In this document: in pieces, positions 6,831 through 13,289 of the stretch
Numbering within the stretch: the first letter of the stretch is position 1
Layout: each line of letters opens with the position of its first letter
Origin: Hyphomicrobiales bacterium
Lineage (GTDB): Bacteria; Pseudomonadota; Alphaproteobacteria; Rhizobiales; Devosiaceae
NCBI GenBank assembly: GCA_015487985.1
Contig: WFOP01000231.1
Coordinates: 1-14,877, forward strand
Length of the DNA stretch: 14,877 nt
Direction: 5' to 3'
Made by a program: the position numbers and the translations under genes
Notes under the pieces: model-generated
The model's database searches: none
The model's input: the letters and a program-made list of their open reading frames with translations, nothing else
Told to the model about the DNA's origin: nothing

Positions 6831-7178
6831 ATTTGTCACACAAATCAGCATAATACATTTGTTCGATTTTTCATACGGGAGTTTTTCCCCCAATAATGGC
6901 TGCCGGAAGCTTTGCCATCTGCGTTGGACATGTCGGAAATTAAGAAAATTGCCACCCGTTTTAATCTGGAATTTACAGGCCCCGCCTGGCGCATCCGGTG
7001 AGAAAAAGAGATCATGACATGAAATTAATTCCAACCATGTTTTTGCTACTGGCGCATTTTTTAACTTTGGGCATGATCCGGGGCATTCAGATGTTGGTAA
7101 CAAGGAGTAAAAGCCTGTTGTACGGCGGGCTTGACCTGACTGGCGCTGGTCTGGGTGAACTCGGGTGATTTTACCGGT
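6831..7178. other. Gene-poor, apparently degraded stretch between the LysR stub and glpU
   Basis: No intact gene is recognisable in these ~350 bases. It would contain the upstream region of the lost LysR gene, and on the plus strand a possible relic of a divergent gene (6897-7001). A 49-codon plus-strand frame at 7019-7168 has a hydrophobic N-terminus but resembles nothing I know. A weak stem with arms AAGCC/GGCTT at 7111-7132 followed by TTA on the minus strand is the only hint of a glp operon terminator. Confidence 0.4.
6897..7001 (+). pseudogene. Possible C-terminal relic of a lost gene (cupin-like tail)
   Basis: Between a TAA at 6894 and a TGA at 6999 the plus strand encodes WLPEALPSALDMSEIKKIA followed by TRFNLEFTGPAWRIR. 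The pattern of a helix, then a [R]F/Y-x-[L/M]-E-[F/I]-x-GP ending, resembles the last 30 residues of small cupin proteins (such as ARYGMEFVGPP tails). No start, ribosome site or upstream domain is present. This is pattern recognition only and could be chance; its position divergent to a LysR stub would fit the lost target gene of that regulator. Confidence 0.22.
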
Positions 7179-7460
7179 TCAAACTTTCCAGAAACAAAAG
7201 GTTCCCCACAGGACAGCAACAACAATCGCACCCCATAGGGGGGTGCCAAAAATCCCAAGCCAGGCCAGAAATATCCAGGCAGACCCCAAAAGGGTTAAAA
7301 ACAATCGGTCACCGCGGGTTGTCGTCAGGCCCAGAATCCCGTCTCGTTCAGCGCCACCGGGATTTTTTACTTCCAATATCGCCATCAGAAAAATGGCTGA
7401 AAAAATGCCGATAAACAAAAGCGCCGTTGGCCATGTCCATGCCATCCAACTCAGCATCAT
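7179..7460 (-). CDS. glpU: DUF2160 small membrane protein of the glycerol transporter
   Basis: A membrane protein of 93 residues with three hydrophobic helices: PTALLFIGIFSAIFLMAILE, RLFLTLLGSAWIFLAWLGIF and WGAIVVAVLWGTFCFW. Between the first two is the conserved hydrophilic segment ILGLTTTRGDRLF typical of DUF2160. This family is found almost only in glp ABC transporter operons, and glpU is part of the Rhizobium leguminosarum glycerol uptake operon. Its exact role is unknown; it may be an accessory transport subunit. The ATG at 7460 overlaps the glpQ stop (ATGA), implying translational coupling. It is the last gene of the operon here. Confidence 0.85.
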   Translation of the reverse strand: MMLSWMAWTWPTALLFIGIFSAIFLMAILEVKNPGGAERDGILGLTTTRGDRLFLTLLGSAWIFLAWLGIFGTPLWGAIVVAVLWGTFCFWKV

Positions 7461-8254
7461 ACCCTCCCCAGGGCAAAGCCCTTGGCTATGTAGTTTCTAA
7501 CAAAATAAATAACGATCGCGCCGGGAATAATGGTCAAGACCCCCGCCGCAGCGAGCAAGCCAAGCTCGAAACCCGCACTCGATGAAGTTTTGGTCATGAC
7601 GGCAGCAATTGGTTTTGCTGCAACGGATGTGAGGGTCTTGGCCAAGAGCAACTCCACCCAGGAAAACATAAAGCAAAAGAATGCGGTGACACCGATGCCG
7701 GATTTTATCGCGGGGATAAACACTTTTATAAAGAATGAGGGAAAGGAATGTCCGTCGACATAGGCCGTCTCATCAAGCTCTTTGGGTACGCTCGACATAA
7801 ACCCCTCCAGAATCCACACAGCCAGCGGAATATTGAACAGCGCATGGGCCAGGGCCACAGCCAGATGCGTATCAAACAGCCCCACTGCCGAATAGAGCTG
7901 AAAGAACGGAAGGGCGAACACAGCGGCCGGTGCCATTCGGTTGGTCAGCAGCCAGAAGAACAAATGCTTGTCCCCCATGAACCGGTAGCGCGAAAACGCA
8001 TAGGCTGCCGGAAGAGCTACGGTTAAGGAAATAACGGTGTTGAGCGAAACATAGATAATTGAATTAAAGTAACCGCTATACCATGTTGGATCAGTGAAAA
8101 TTGTCATATAATTTTCGAACGTCCATGATTGGGGGAACAGGGAAAAACCCCCCAGAATTTCGTTCGTGGTTTTGAAACTCATGGAGACCAGCCAATAAAT
8201 TGGCAGCATCAGAAACAGAATATATGCAATCGGAACGATAGCGCGAATTTTCAT
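7457..8254 (-). CDS. glpQ: Glycerol ABC transporter permease (MalG-type)
   Basis: An inner-membrane permease of 265 residues with about six helices, beginning with IVPIAYILFLMLPIYWLVSM. The cytoplasmic EAA loop that docks the ATPase is visible as SSVPKELDETAYVDGHSFPS, with the invariant Gly in VDGHS, followed by FFIKVFIPAIKSGIGV. Length and motif position match the CUT1/MalG subfamily. With GlpP it would make the heterodimeric channel. It starts 13 bases after glpP, behind a good AAGGAG, and ends in an ATGA overlap with glpU. The name follows the rhizobial scheme and should not be confused with E. coli glpQ, a phosphodiesterase. Confidence 0.92.
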   Translation of the reverse strand: MKIRAIVPIAYILFLMLPIYWLVSMSFKTTNEILGGFSLFPQSWTFENYMTIFTDPTWYSGYFNSIIYVSLNTVISLTVALPAAYAFSRYRFMGDKHLFFWLLTNRMAPAAVFALPFFQLYSAVGLFDTHLAVALAHALFNIPLAVWILEGFMSSVPKELDETAYVDGHSFPSFFIKVFIPAIKSGIGVTAFFCFMFSWVELLLAKTLTSVAAKPIAAVMTKTSSSAGFELGLLAAAGVLTIIPGAIVIYFVRNYIAKGFALGRV

Positions 8255-8267
8255 GGGATTCTGCTCC

Positions 8268-9128
8268 TTACTCTTCGTCTTTTGTCATGTAGCTGTAGAA
8301 TATCCACGAGACCAATAATGTTACGGCAAAGTAGATCAGGGACATGGCTGCCGCCGGACCCAGATCAAATTGCCCAAGGGCTGTTTTAACAAGGTCAATA
8401 GACAATAAGGTCGTTGCGTTCCCCGGACCGCCACCGGTCAAGACAAATGGCTCGGTATAGATATTAAAGCTGTCCATGAAGCGAAGCAGGACCGCAATGG
8501 TCAGAACCCGTTTCATCTTTGGCAGTTGAATGAACCAGAAAACAGCCCAGCCGGATGCGCCATCAATTTTGGCCGCCTGATAATATGGATCCGGGATGGA
8601 AATGATGCCGGCATAGGAAAGCAGCACCACAAGGGAAGTCCAGTGCCAGACATCCATGATGATGATCGTTGTCCAGGCGGCAAAAGGATCCTGGGTCATG
8701 TCATAATTTATGCCCAGAACACTATTCAAAAAATACCCGGCCAAACCGATATCCGGGAGGGTGAAAATATTCCACATCGCGCCCACAACATTCCATGGAA
8801 TCAACAAGGGCAGCGACATGAGAACCAGACAGACCGGCACCCAAATGCCTTTTCGTGGCATCGCCAGAGCAATGGCCACCCCAAGGGGAATTTCAATCAG
8901 CAAAATCGTTGAAGTAAACAATGCCTGACGGCCCAGCGCACCATAAAAGCGATCTGAACGCAGAAGGTTTTGAAACCAATCAAGCCCCTGCCAAAGAAAC
9001 AGGTTATTCCCGAAGGTTTCCTGCACGGAGTAATTCACTACCGTCATCAGCGGAATGAGTGCATTAAATGCAACCAGAATGACAACAGGGGCTACAAAAA
9101 ACCAACCCTTTTGATTTATCGTTTTCAT
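8268..9128 (-). CDS. glpP: Glycerol ABC transporter permease (MalF/UgpA-type)
   Basis: An inner-membrane permease of 286 residues with six predicted helices. It begins MKTINQKGWFFVAPVVILVA. The EAA loop is IPDPYYQAAKIDGASGWAVF, ending in FIQLPKMKRVL, which is the CUT1 permease signature. The segment EPFVLTGGGPGNATTLLS is also typical of the MalF/UgpA branch. I chose the ATG at 9128 because its overlap with the glpT stop is ATGA, and because the in-frame extension to 9269 only re-reads the end of glpT as an unconserved basic peptide. AGGATGG lies just upstream. It partners with GlpQ; GlpS and GlpT power the pair. Confidence 0.92.
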   Translation of the reverse strand: MKTINQKGWFFVAPVVILVAFNALIPLMTVVNYSVQETFGNNLFLWQGLDWFQNLLRSDRFYGALGRQALFTSTILLIEIPLGVAIALAMPRKGIWVPVCLVLMSLPLLIPWNVVGAMWNIFTLPDIGLAGYFLNSVLGINYDMTQDPFAAWTTIIIMDVWHWTSLVVLLSYAGIISIPDPYYQAAKIDGASGWAVFWFIQLPKMKRVLTIAVLLRFMDSFNIYTEPFVLTGGGPGNATTLLSIDLVKTALGQFDLGPAAAMSLIYFAVTLLVSWIFYSYMTKDEE

Positions 9129-10204
9129 TTTGATCCATCCTTGCTTGCAATCCAGCCATCCGCATAAACCCTTGTTTGCTGTGGCTTGAAGGACAGGTGG
9201 ACAGCATCCCCGGCATTTTGCTGATTGCTGACACTCACCACGTTTACCCTGAAGTCTGCGCACATGCATTCGATGACATAGTGCTTGCCCAGATCGACAA
9301 TTTTTTTCACCACCGCCGGCACACCCTTTTTGCCAAATGTTATGAATTCGGGGCGAACGCCAAGTTCGGTCTTTGTGCTGTTTGTGGGGTTGATTTCCCC
9401 TTCAATTTCAACTTGATCCCCCTGAAAATAGGCTTTGCCATCTTTAATCTCGCAGGGAAGAACATTCATGCCCGGGGAGCCGATAAAGTGGCCAACAAAA
9501 GTGTGAGCGGGGCGTTCAAACAATTCAATCGGCGTGCCGATTTGAACGATCTCACCTTCTTGCATAACCACCACCTGATCGGCGAAGGTGAGCGCCTCTG
9601 TTTGATCATGGGTGACGTAAATCATGGTGGCTTTTGTTTTTTGATGAAGCTCTTTCAGTTTTGAGCGCAACTTCCATTTCAGGAGCGGGTCAATCACGGT
9701 CAGCGGCTCATCAAACATGATGACGTTGACATCGTCACGAACAAGACCGCGCCCCATGGAAATTTTTTGCTTATTATCCGGGGTCAGGCGCGAGGCGCGA
9801 CGATCCAGCATCTCGTCAAGCTCAAGCATCTTGGCGATCTCACGGACCCGGGTATCCACCCTGGCTTCTTCAATGCCGCGATTGCGTAATGGAAATGCCA
9901 GATTATTGTAAACAGTCATCGTATCGTAGATTACGGGAAACTGAAAAACCTGAGCAATATTGCGCTCTGCCGGTGTCAGCATCGTTACATCTTTGTCGTC
10001 GAACAGTACATGCCCTTCGCTGGGAACCAGCAAACCTGAAATAATGTTGAGCAATGTTGACTTTCCGCAACCGGAGGGGCCAAGCAATGCGTATGCACCG
10101 CCATCGAGCCAGGAAAGGTCAATCTCCTTGAGTGCATAATCTTCAGGTTTTTTCGGGGCGGGATAATAGCTGTGCTTTAACTTTTTGAGAGATATTTTAG
10201 CCAT
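9125..10204 (-). CDS. glpT: Glycerol ABC transporter ATPase with non-canonical signature motif
   Basis: A 359-residue MalK-like ATPase: nucleotide-binding domain (1-235) plus a C-terminal regulatory/OB-type domain. Walker A is GPSGCGKST (42-50), the Q-loop is VFQFPVIYDTMTVYNN, Walker B is VIMFDEP (Asp165, catalytic Glu166), and the H-loop is YVTHDQTEALTFAD (His199). The ABC signature is abnormal: instead of LSGGQQQR it reads LTPDNKQKISMGRG (from residue 140), and the D-loop region is LTVIDP. Because NBDs work as pairs, this defect affects the ATP site built on GlpS. The start at ATG 10204 overlaps the glpS stop (ATGGCTAA). The open frame extends to 10360 but that extension only re-reads glpS. 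The rhizobial name glpT is unrelated to the E. coli glycerol-3-phosphate antiporter. Confidence 0.92.
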   Translation of the reverse strand: MAKISLKKLKHSYYPAPKKPEDYALKEIDLSWLDGGAYALLGPSGCGKSTLLNIISGLLVPSEGHVLFDDKDVTMLTPAERNIAQVFQFPVIYDTMTVYNNLAFPLRNRGIEEARVDTRVREIAKMLELDEMLDRRASRLTPDNKQKISMGRGLVRDDVNVIMFDEPLTVIDPLLKWKLRSKLKELHQKTKATMIYVTHDQTEALTFADQVVVMQEGEIVQIGTPIELFERPAHTFVGHFIGSPGMNVLPCEIKDGKAYFQGDQVEIEGEINPTNSTKTELGVRPEFITFGKKGVPAVVKKIVDLGKHYVIECMCADFRVNVVSVSNQQNAGDAVHLSFKPQQTRVYADGWIASKDGSK

Positions 10205-11279
10205 CGGTGCCCCCCGTGGCGGCAAGTTTGCCATCAGCATCAAAATAAAAACAGGCGGTCGGATCCATGTAGAACAAGTGTTCCTCGCCAATCTGGTAAG
10301 GATGAACACCGGAGTCCAGGGACACCCATGTATTGCCTGAAACCTGAAAATGGGCGACACTTTCAGAACCGCTCAATTCGGTTATCTCAACCTTCCCCAG
10401 AATCTCAACCAGTCCCTTTTTATCCTTTTCAGGTTTTATAAAATGGGGACGTATTCCAATCGTATAGGGACCATCGGCCAAATCTGCACTTGAACCGGTG
10501 GCCTTCCACTTAACGGCGTCATTAAGACGGATCCAATTGCCGGTTTTGGTGACATTTGTCACATTGATTGGGGGGTCGGAAAAGACCTCCGCTGAAATGG
10601 CGTCAACCGGATTGCGATAAACAGCCGTTGTTTCGCCAAATTGTGTAATTTTTCCAGCATGAACCAGGGCGGTATTTCCGCCAAGCAATAATGCTTCGCT
10701 TGGCTCCGAGGTCGCATAAACAACAATGGCCCCCCTGCCCGCAAACAATTCAGGCAGTTGATCCCTGAGTTCTTCGCGCAGTTTATAATCAAGGTTTGCC
10801 AATGGTTCATCAAGGAATATGGCCTTGCTTTCTTTCACAATAGCGCGCGCCAGGGCGCAGCGCTGCTGTTGGCCCCCCGAAAGTTCGCCGGGTTGACGAT
10901 AAAGCATTGGACCGAGTTGGAGAATATCGGCGGCTTCTTTTACACGGTCACTGATTTCTGACTTTGCTACGCCTGCGACCCGAAGCGGGGAGGCAATATT
11001 CTCAAAAACATTGAGGTGAGGGTAATTGACAAAAAACTGATGGACCAAAGCAATATTGCGTTTTTGAGGCGTCACCCCCGTTACATTTTCGCCGTCCATC
11101 CAAACTTCGCCGGTGGTTGGCTTTTCAAGCCCGGAAAGGATTTTTATCAGAGAGGTTTTGCCCGAATTTGTCGCCCCTAAAAGAATATTGAATTTCCCGG
11201 GTTCCAGCCTCAGACTTGTCGGATAAAGATGCGTGTCTTGACCAACTTTCTTGGATATTTGGCGTAGTTCCAGTACCAT
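10197..11279 (-). CDS. glpS: Glycerol ABC transporter ATPase lacking the H-loop histidine
   Basis: A 360-residue MalK-like ATPase. Walker A is LGATNSGKTS (within 34-43), the Q-loop is LVHQFFVNYPHLNVFEN, the ABC signature is canonical LSGGQQQRCALARA (from residue 133), and Walker B is AIFLDEPLANLD (Asp157, Glu158). At the switch position, where ATPases have YVTHD, this protein has YATSEPSEAL: Ser191 replaces the histidine that contacts the gamma-phosphate. A C-terminal TOBE-like domain follows (IGIRPHFIKPEK). The ATG at 11279 is preceded by AGAGGGA; the open frame continues to 11513 but runs into glpV. It is the second gene of the operon, 118 bases after glpV, and overlaps glpT by 8 bases. Confidence 0.92.
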   Translation of the reverse strand: MVLELRQISKKVGQDTHLYPTSLRLEPGKFNILLGATNSGKTSLIKILSGLEKPTTGEVWMDGENVTGVTPQKRNIALVHQFFVNYPHLNVFENIASPLRVAGVAKSEISDRVKEAADILQLGPMLYRQPGELSGGQQQRCALARAIVKESKAIFLDEPLANLDYKLREELRDQLPELFAGRGAIVVYATSEPSEALLLGGNTALVHAGKITQFGETTAVYRNPVDAISAEVFSDPPINVTNVTKTGNWIRLNDAVKWKATGSSADLADGPYTIGIRPHFIKPEKDKKGLVEILGKVEITELSGSESVAHFQVSGNTWVSLDSGVHPYQIGEEHLFYMDPTACFYFDADGKLAATGGTDG

Positions 11280-11344
11280 TTGTCCCTCTTTTTGCCACTG
11301 ACTTGTATGAGTCACGTTTATGGCAAATATAAATTCCTGCGAAA

Positions 11345-11364
11345 CCGGGGCCCGCAGGCCCCGG
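11345..11364 (-). terminator. GC-rich stem-loop between glpV and glpS (attenuator or RNA-stabilising hairpin)
   Basis: On the minus strand CCGGGGCC-TGCG-GGCCCCGG forms a perfect 8-bp, all-GC stem with a 4-base loop, followed by only TTT. The U-tract is too short for a strong terminator. Its place after a binding-protein gene and before the ATPase gene fits partial termination, or protection of the glpV message so that GlpV outnumbers the membrane subunits, as in other ABC operons. The structure is seen; the role is inferred. Confidence 0.65.
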
Positions 11365-11377
11365 CATGAGGTTGTTT

Positions 11378-11406
11378 TCAAACTGAAAGGGAGGAGATCA
11401 GTTTGA
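11378..11406 (-). repeat. 9-bp inverted repeat spanning the glpV stop codon
   Basis: TCAAACTGA and TCAGTTTGA are perfect inverted arms separated by 11 bases. On the minus strand the first arm contains the glpV stop TGA (11398-11400), and the loop is the pyrimidine run TCTCCTCCCTT, which is complementary over six bases to the GGAGGA of the glpV ribosome site. The structure lies 14 bases before the GC-rich stem at 11345-11364. Confidence 0.55.
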
Positions 11407-13137
11407 TTCCCAGCGAGCAACCAGTTCGTCATAGTTGATCGTAATGCCCTGGGGTTTTTCATTGTCCAGTTTTGGCTTGGCACCACCATTTGCAAACCAA
11501 TAAGAAGCGTCACGCTCTTCGTTCAGACGTGGGCCACAGCCGCCATATACGTTGGCTGCTTCATCTGCTGCCTGCATGCGGGCCATGGTGATGTCCATTT
11601 CTTCAGCAAGACGATCCATGGCTTGTTGAGGTGTAAACGCACCGGAGTTCACGTCACCGATTTGCTGCCACCAGATTTGGGCCAGTTTTGGATAATCGGG
11701 AACGTTAATGCCGGTCGGTGACCATGCAACACGATCTGGTGAGCGATAAAACTCGATCAGTCCGCCCAGTGAATCAGCGCGTTCAGTGAACGATTCATGG
11801 TTGATTGTGCTGTCACGAATGAAAGTCAAACCAACATGGGACTTACGCACATCCACTGTTTTGGACACAACGAACTGTGCATAGAGCCAGGCGGCTTTAG
11901 CGCGGTCAAGTGGCGTGGATTTCAAAATGGTCCATGAACCCACATCCTGATAGCCAACTTTTTGCCCTTCTTCCCAATATGGGCCATGGGGGGAAGGTGC
12001 CATTCTCCACAATGGCTTGCCATCCGCATCAACAGTGTTGTTGCCTTCAGACTGAGGGGCGACCATTGATGCCGTAAAGGCCGTATACCAGAAAATCTGC
12101 TGGGCTACGTTGCCCTGGCTAAGAGCCGGCAATGACTGATAGAAGTCAAAGGAAGCCGCACCCGGGGGCGCATATGCGCGCAGCCATTCATCCCATTTGC
12201 GAATGGCATAAACAGCGGCAGGTCCGTTTGCTGCACCACCACGGGTAACGGATGCACCAACCGGATTACAGGTCCCCGCTTCCATGCGAATACCCCATTC
12301 ATCAATCGGCACGCCATTTGGCTCACCTTTTGAACCTGCACCGGCCATTGAAAGCCATGCGTCTGTCATACGCCAGCCCAAGTCAGGGGCGCGTTTGCCA
12401 TAGTCCATATGACCATAAATTCTGATGCCGTCGATTTCCTTCACATCCTCCGAGAAGAATTGCGCAATGTCCTCATAGGCAGACCAGTTTACAGGAACGC
12501 CAAGGTCATAGCCATATTTGGCCTTAAATGCTTCCTGCAATTCGGGGCGATCAAACCAGTCTTTGCGGAACCAGTACAGGTTGGCAAATTGCTGATCGGG
12601 AAGCTGATACAGATCGCCATCGGGGCCGGTTGTAAACTGGGTTCCGATGAAATCATCCAGATCAAGACCCGGATTTGTCACATCAGCGGCATCCCCGGCC
12701 ATGAAGTCCGTCAGATTATATGCAAGTTGAAGTCGTGAGTGAGTGCCGATCAAGTCGGAATCATTGACATATGCATCATACAAATTGCGTTGGGTTTGCA
12801 TTTGAGTTTGCACGGCCTGAACAACTTCGCCCTCACCCAGAATCTGGTGATTTACCTTAATGCCCGTGATTTCATAGAAAGCCTTTGCCAATACTTCCGA
12901 TTCATATGAGTGCGTTGGAATACCCTCTGACAAAACGTTGATTTCCATTCCCTCGAAGGGGGCAGCTGCGTCGATAAACCACTGCATTTCCGCAAGTTGA
13001 GCCTCCTTGCTGAGTGCAGATGGCTGGAATTCTTCATCGATCCATCTTGCAGCAGCCTCCGGATCTCCGGCAAATGCCGCAGGCGCTGCAACCATCAAGG
13101 CGATGGCAGCTGTCGCGGCGAATAAGTACCTTTTCAT
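11398..13137 (-). CDS. glpV: Glycerol ABC transporter periplasmic substrate-binding protein
   Basis: A secreted solute-binding protein of 579 residues, first gene of the importer operon. It has a clear Sec signal peptide: MKRY, then a hydrophobic core, then APAAFA, with cleavage expected after residue 23. No lipobox Cys is present. The mature protein is long for the COG1653 family, as expected for the GlpV group. Segments characteristic of that group are MEINVLSEGIPTHSYESEVL, EITGIKVNHQILGEGEVVQ, YQLPDQQFANLYWFRKDWF and PSPHGPYWEEGQKVGYQDVG. The GGCGPRLNEERDASYWFANG tail is also characteristic. It would deliver glycerol to GlpP/GlpQ. An excellent ribosome site, AAGGAGG (13145-13151), lies 7 bases before the ATG, consistent with high expression. 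The promoter and candidate GlpR sites lie in the divergent region upstream. In the R. leguminosarum operon glpV comes last; here it leads. Confidence 0.95.
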   Translation of the reverse strand: MKRYLFAATAAIALMVAAPAAFAGDPEAAARWIDEEFQPSALSKEAQLAEMQWFIDAAAPFEGMEINVLSEGIPTHSYESEVLAKAFYEITGIKVNHQILGEGEVVQAVQTQMQTQRNLYDAYVNDSDLIGTHSRLQLAYNLTDFMAGDAADVTNPGLDLDDFIGTQFTTGPDGDLYQLPDQQFANLYWFRKDWFDRPELQEAFKAKYGYDLGVPVNWSAYEDIAQFFSEDVKEIDGIRIYGHMDYGKRAPDLGWRMTDAWLSMAGAGSKGEPNGVPIDEWGIRMEAGTCNPVGASVTRGGAANGPAAVYAIRKWDEWLRAYAPPGAASFDFYQSLPALSQGNVAQQIFWYTAFTASMVAPQSEGNNTVDADGKPLWRMAPSPHGPYWEEGQKVGYQDVGSWTILKSTPLDRAKAAWLYAQFVVSKTVDVRKSHVGLTFIRDSTINHESFTERADSLGGLIEFYRSPDRVAWSPTGINVPDYPKLAQIWWQQIGDVNSGAFTPQQAMDRLAEEMDITMARMQAADEAANVYGGCGPRLNEERDASYWFANGGAKPKLDNEKPQGITINYDELVARWESN

Positions 13138-13181
13138 AATTCTTCCTCCTTAAATGCCGAGCTGGAATAACGCGGCTGCGC

Positions 13182-13199
13182 TATGTTCACTTGAATATT
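13182..13199. promoter_or_regulatory. Candidate GlpR operator over the glpV -10 region
   Basis: TATGTTCA-CT-TGAATATT is an imperfect palindrome, with 6 of 8 positions matching between arms. Its left arm TATGTTC matches the half-site WATKYTC of the E. coli GlpR consensus. It covers the candidate -10 of glpV, so bound repressor would exclude RNA polymerase. The gap between half-sites is 2 bases rather than the 4 of E. coli, so the match is partial. Confidence 0.35.
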
Positions 13200-13211
13200 A
13201 ACGAAAGTCAA
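13183..13211 (-). promoter_or_regulatory. Candidate sigma-70 promoter of the glpVSTPQU operon
   Basis: On the minus strand TTGACT (13206-13211) is followed, after exactly 17 bases, by GAACAT (13183-13188). The -35 is strong and the -10 modest, consistent with a regulated promoter. The leader to the glpV ATG would be about 40 bases and contains the strong AAGGAGG. Confidence 0.5.
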
Positions 13212-13216
13212 TAGAA

Positions 13217-13238
13217 TTTCAAAGTTGCCTTTCAAAGT
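13217..13238. repeat. Tandem 9-bp direct repeat TTTCAAAGT, possible regulator site
   Basis: TTTCAAAGT occurs at 13217-13225 and again at 13230-13238, a 13-base period. The pair lies just upstream of the glpV -35 and in the promoter region of glpR. Tandem sites near one helical turn apart in a divergent control region suggest cooperative binding by GlpR or another regulator. The repeat is exact; function is inferred. Confidence 0.4.
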
Positions 13239-13289
13239 CGTTTCTTGCATGCTATTCAAACGGGCCAGTAAATTTTTCGGTGAAGTATT

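Noticed and set aside
6831..7103. 116-residue minus-strand frame that extends the LysR stub upstream
   Set aside because: The part before the ATG at 6830 has no LysR or other domain resemblance; the LysR N-terminus starts exactly at that ATG.
7107..7132. Weak stem-loop (AAGCC/GGCTT) followed by TTA as glp operon terminator
   Set aside because: Only 5 base pairs with a 12-base loop and a poor U-tract; not enough for a call.
7019..7168. 49-codon plus-strand frame with a hydrophobic N-terminus (MKLIPTMFLLLAHFLTLG)
   Set aside because: It looks a little like a signal peptide and has AAGAGA upstream, but the rest matches nothing recognisable and lies in decayed sequence. Chance is the simpler explanation.
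9129..9269. 47-residue N-terminal extension of GlpP
   Set aside because: It re-reads the end of glpT in another frame; the ATGA overlap at 9125-9128 and the normal MalF-type N-terminus fix the start at 9128.
10205..10360. 52-residue N-terminal extension of GlpT
   Set aside because: It re-reads the end of glpS in another frame; the protein from 10204 already starts like an NBD (MAKISLKKLKHSY).
11280..11513. 78-residue N-terminal extension of GlpS
   Set aside because: It crosses the glpV stop and the hairpins; the ATG at 11279 has a good ribosome site and the NBD begins there.
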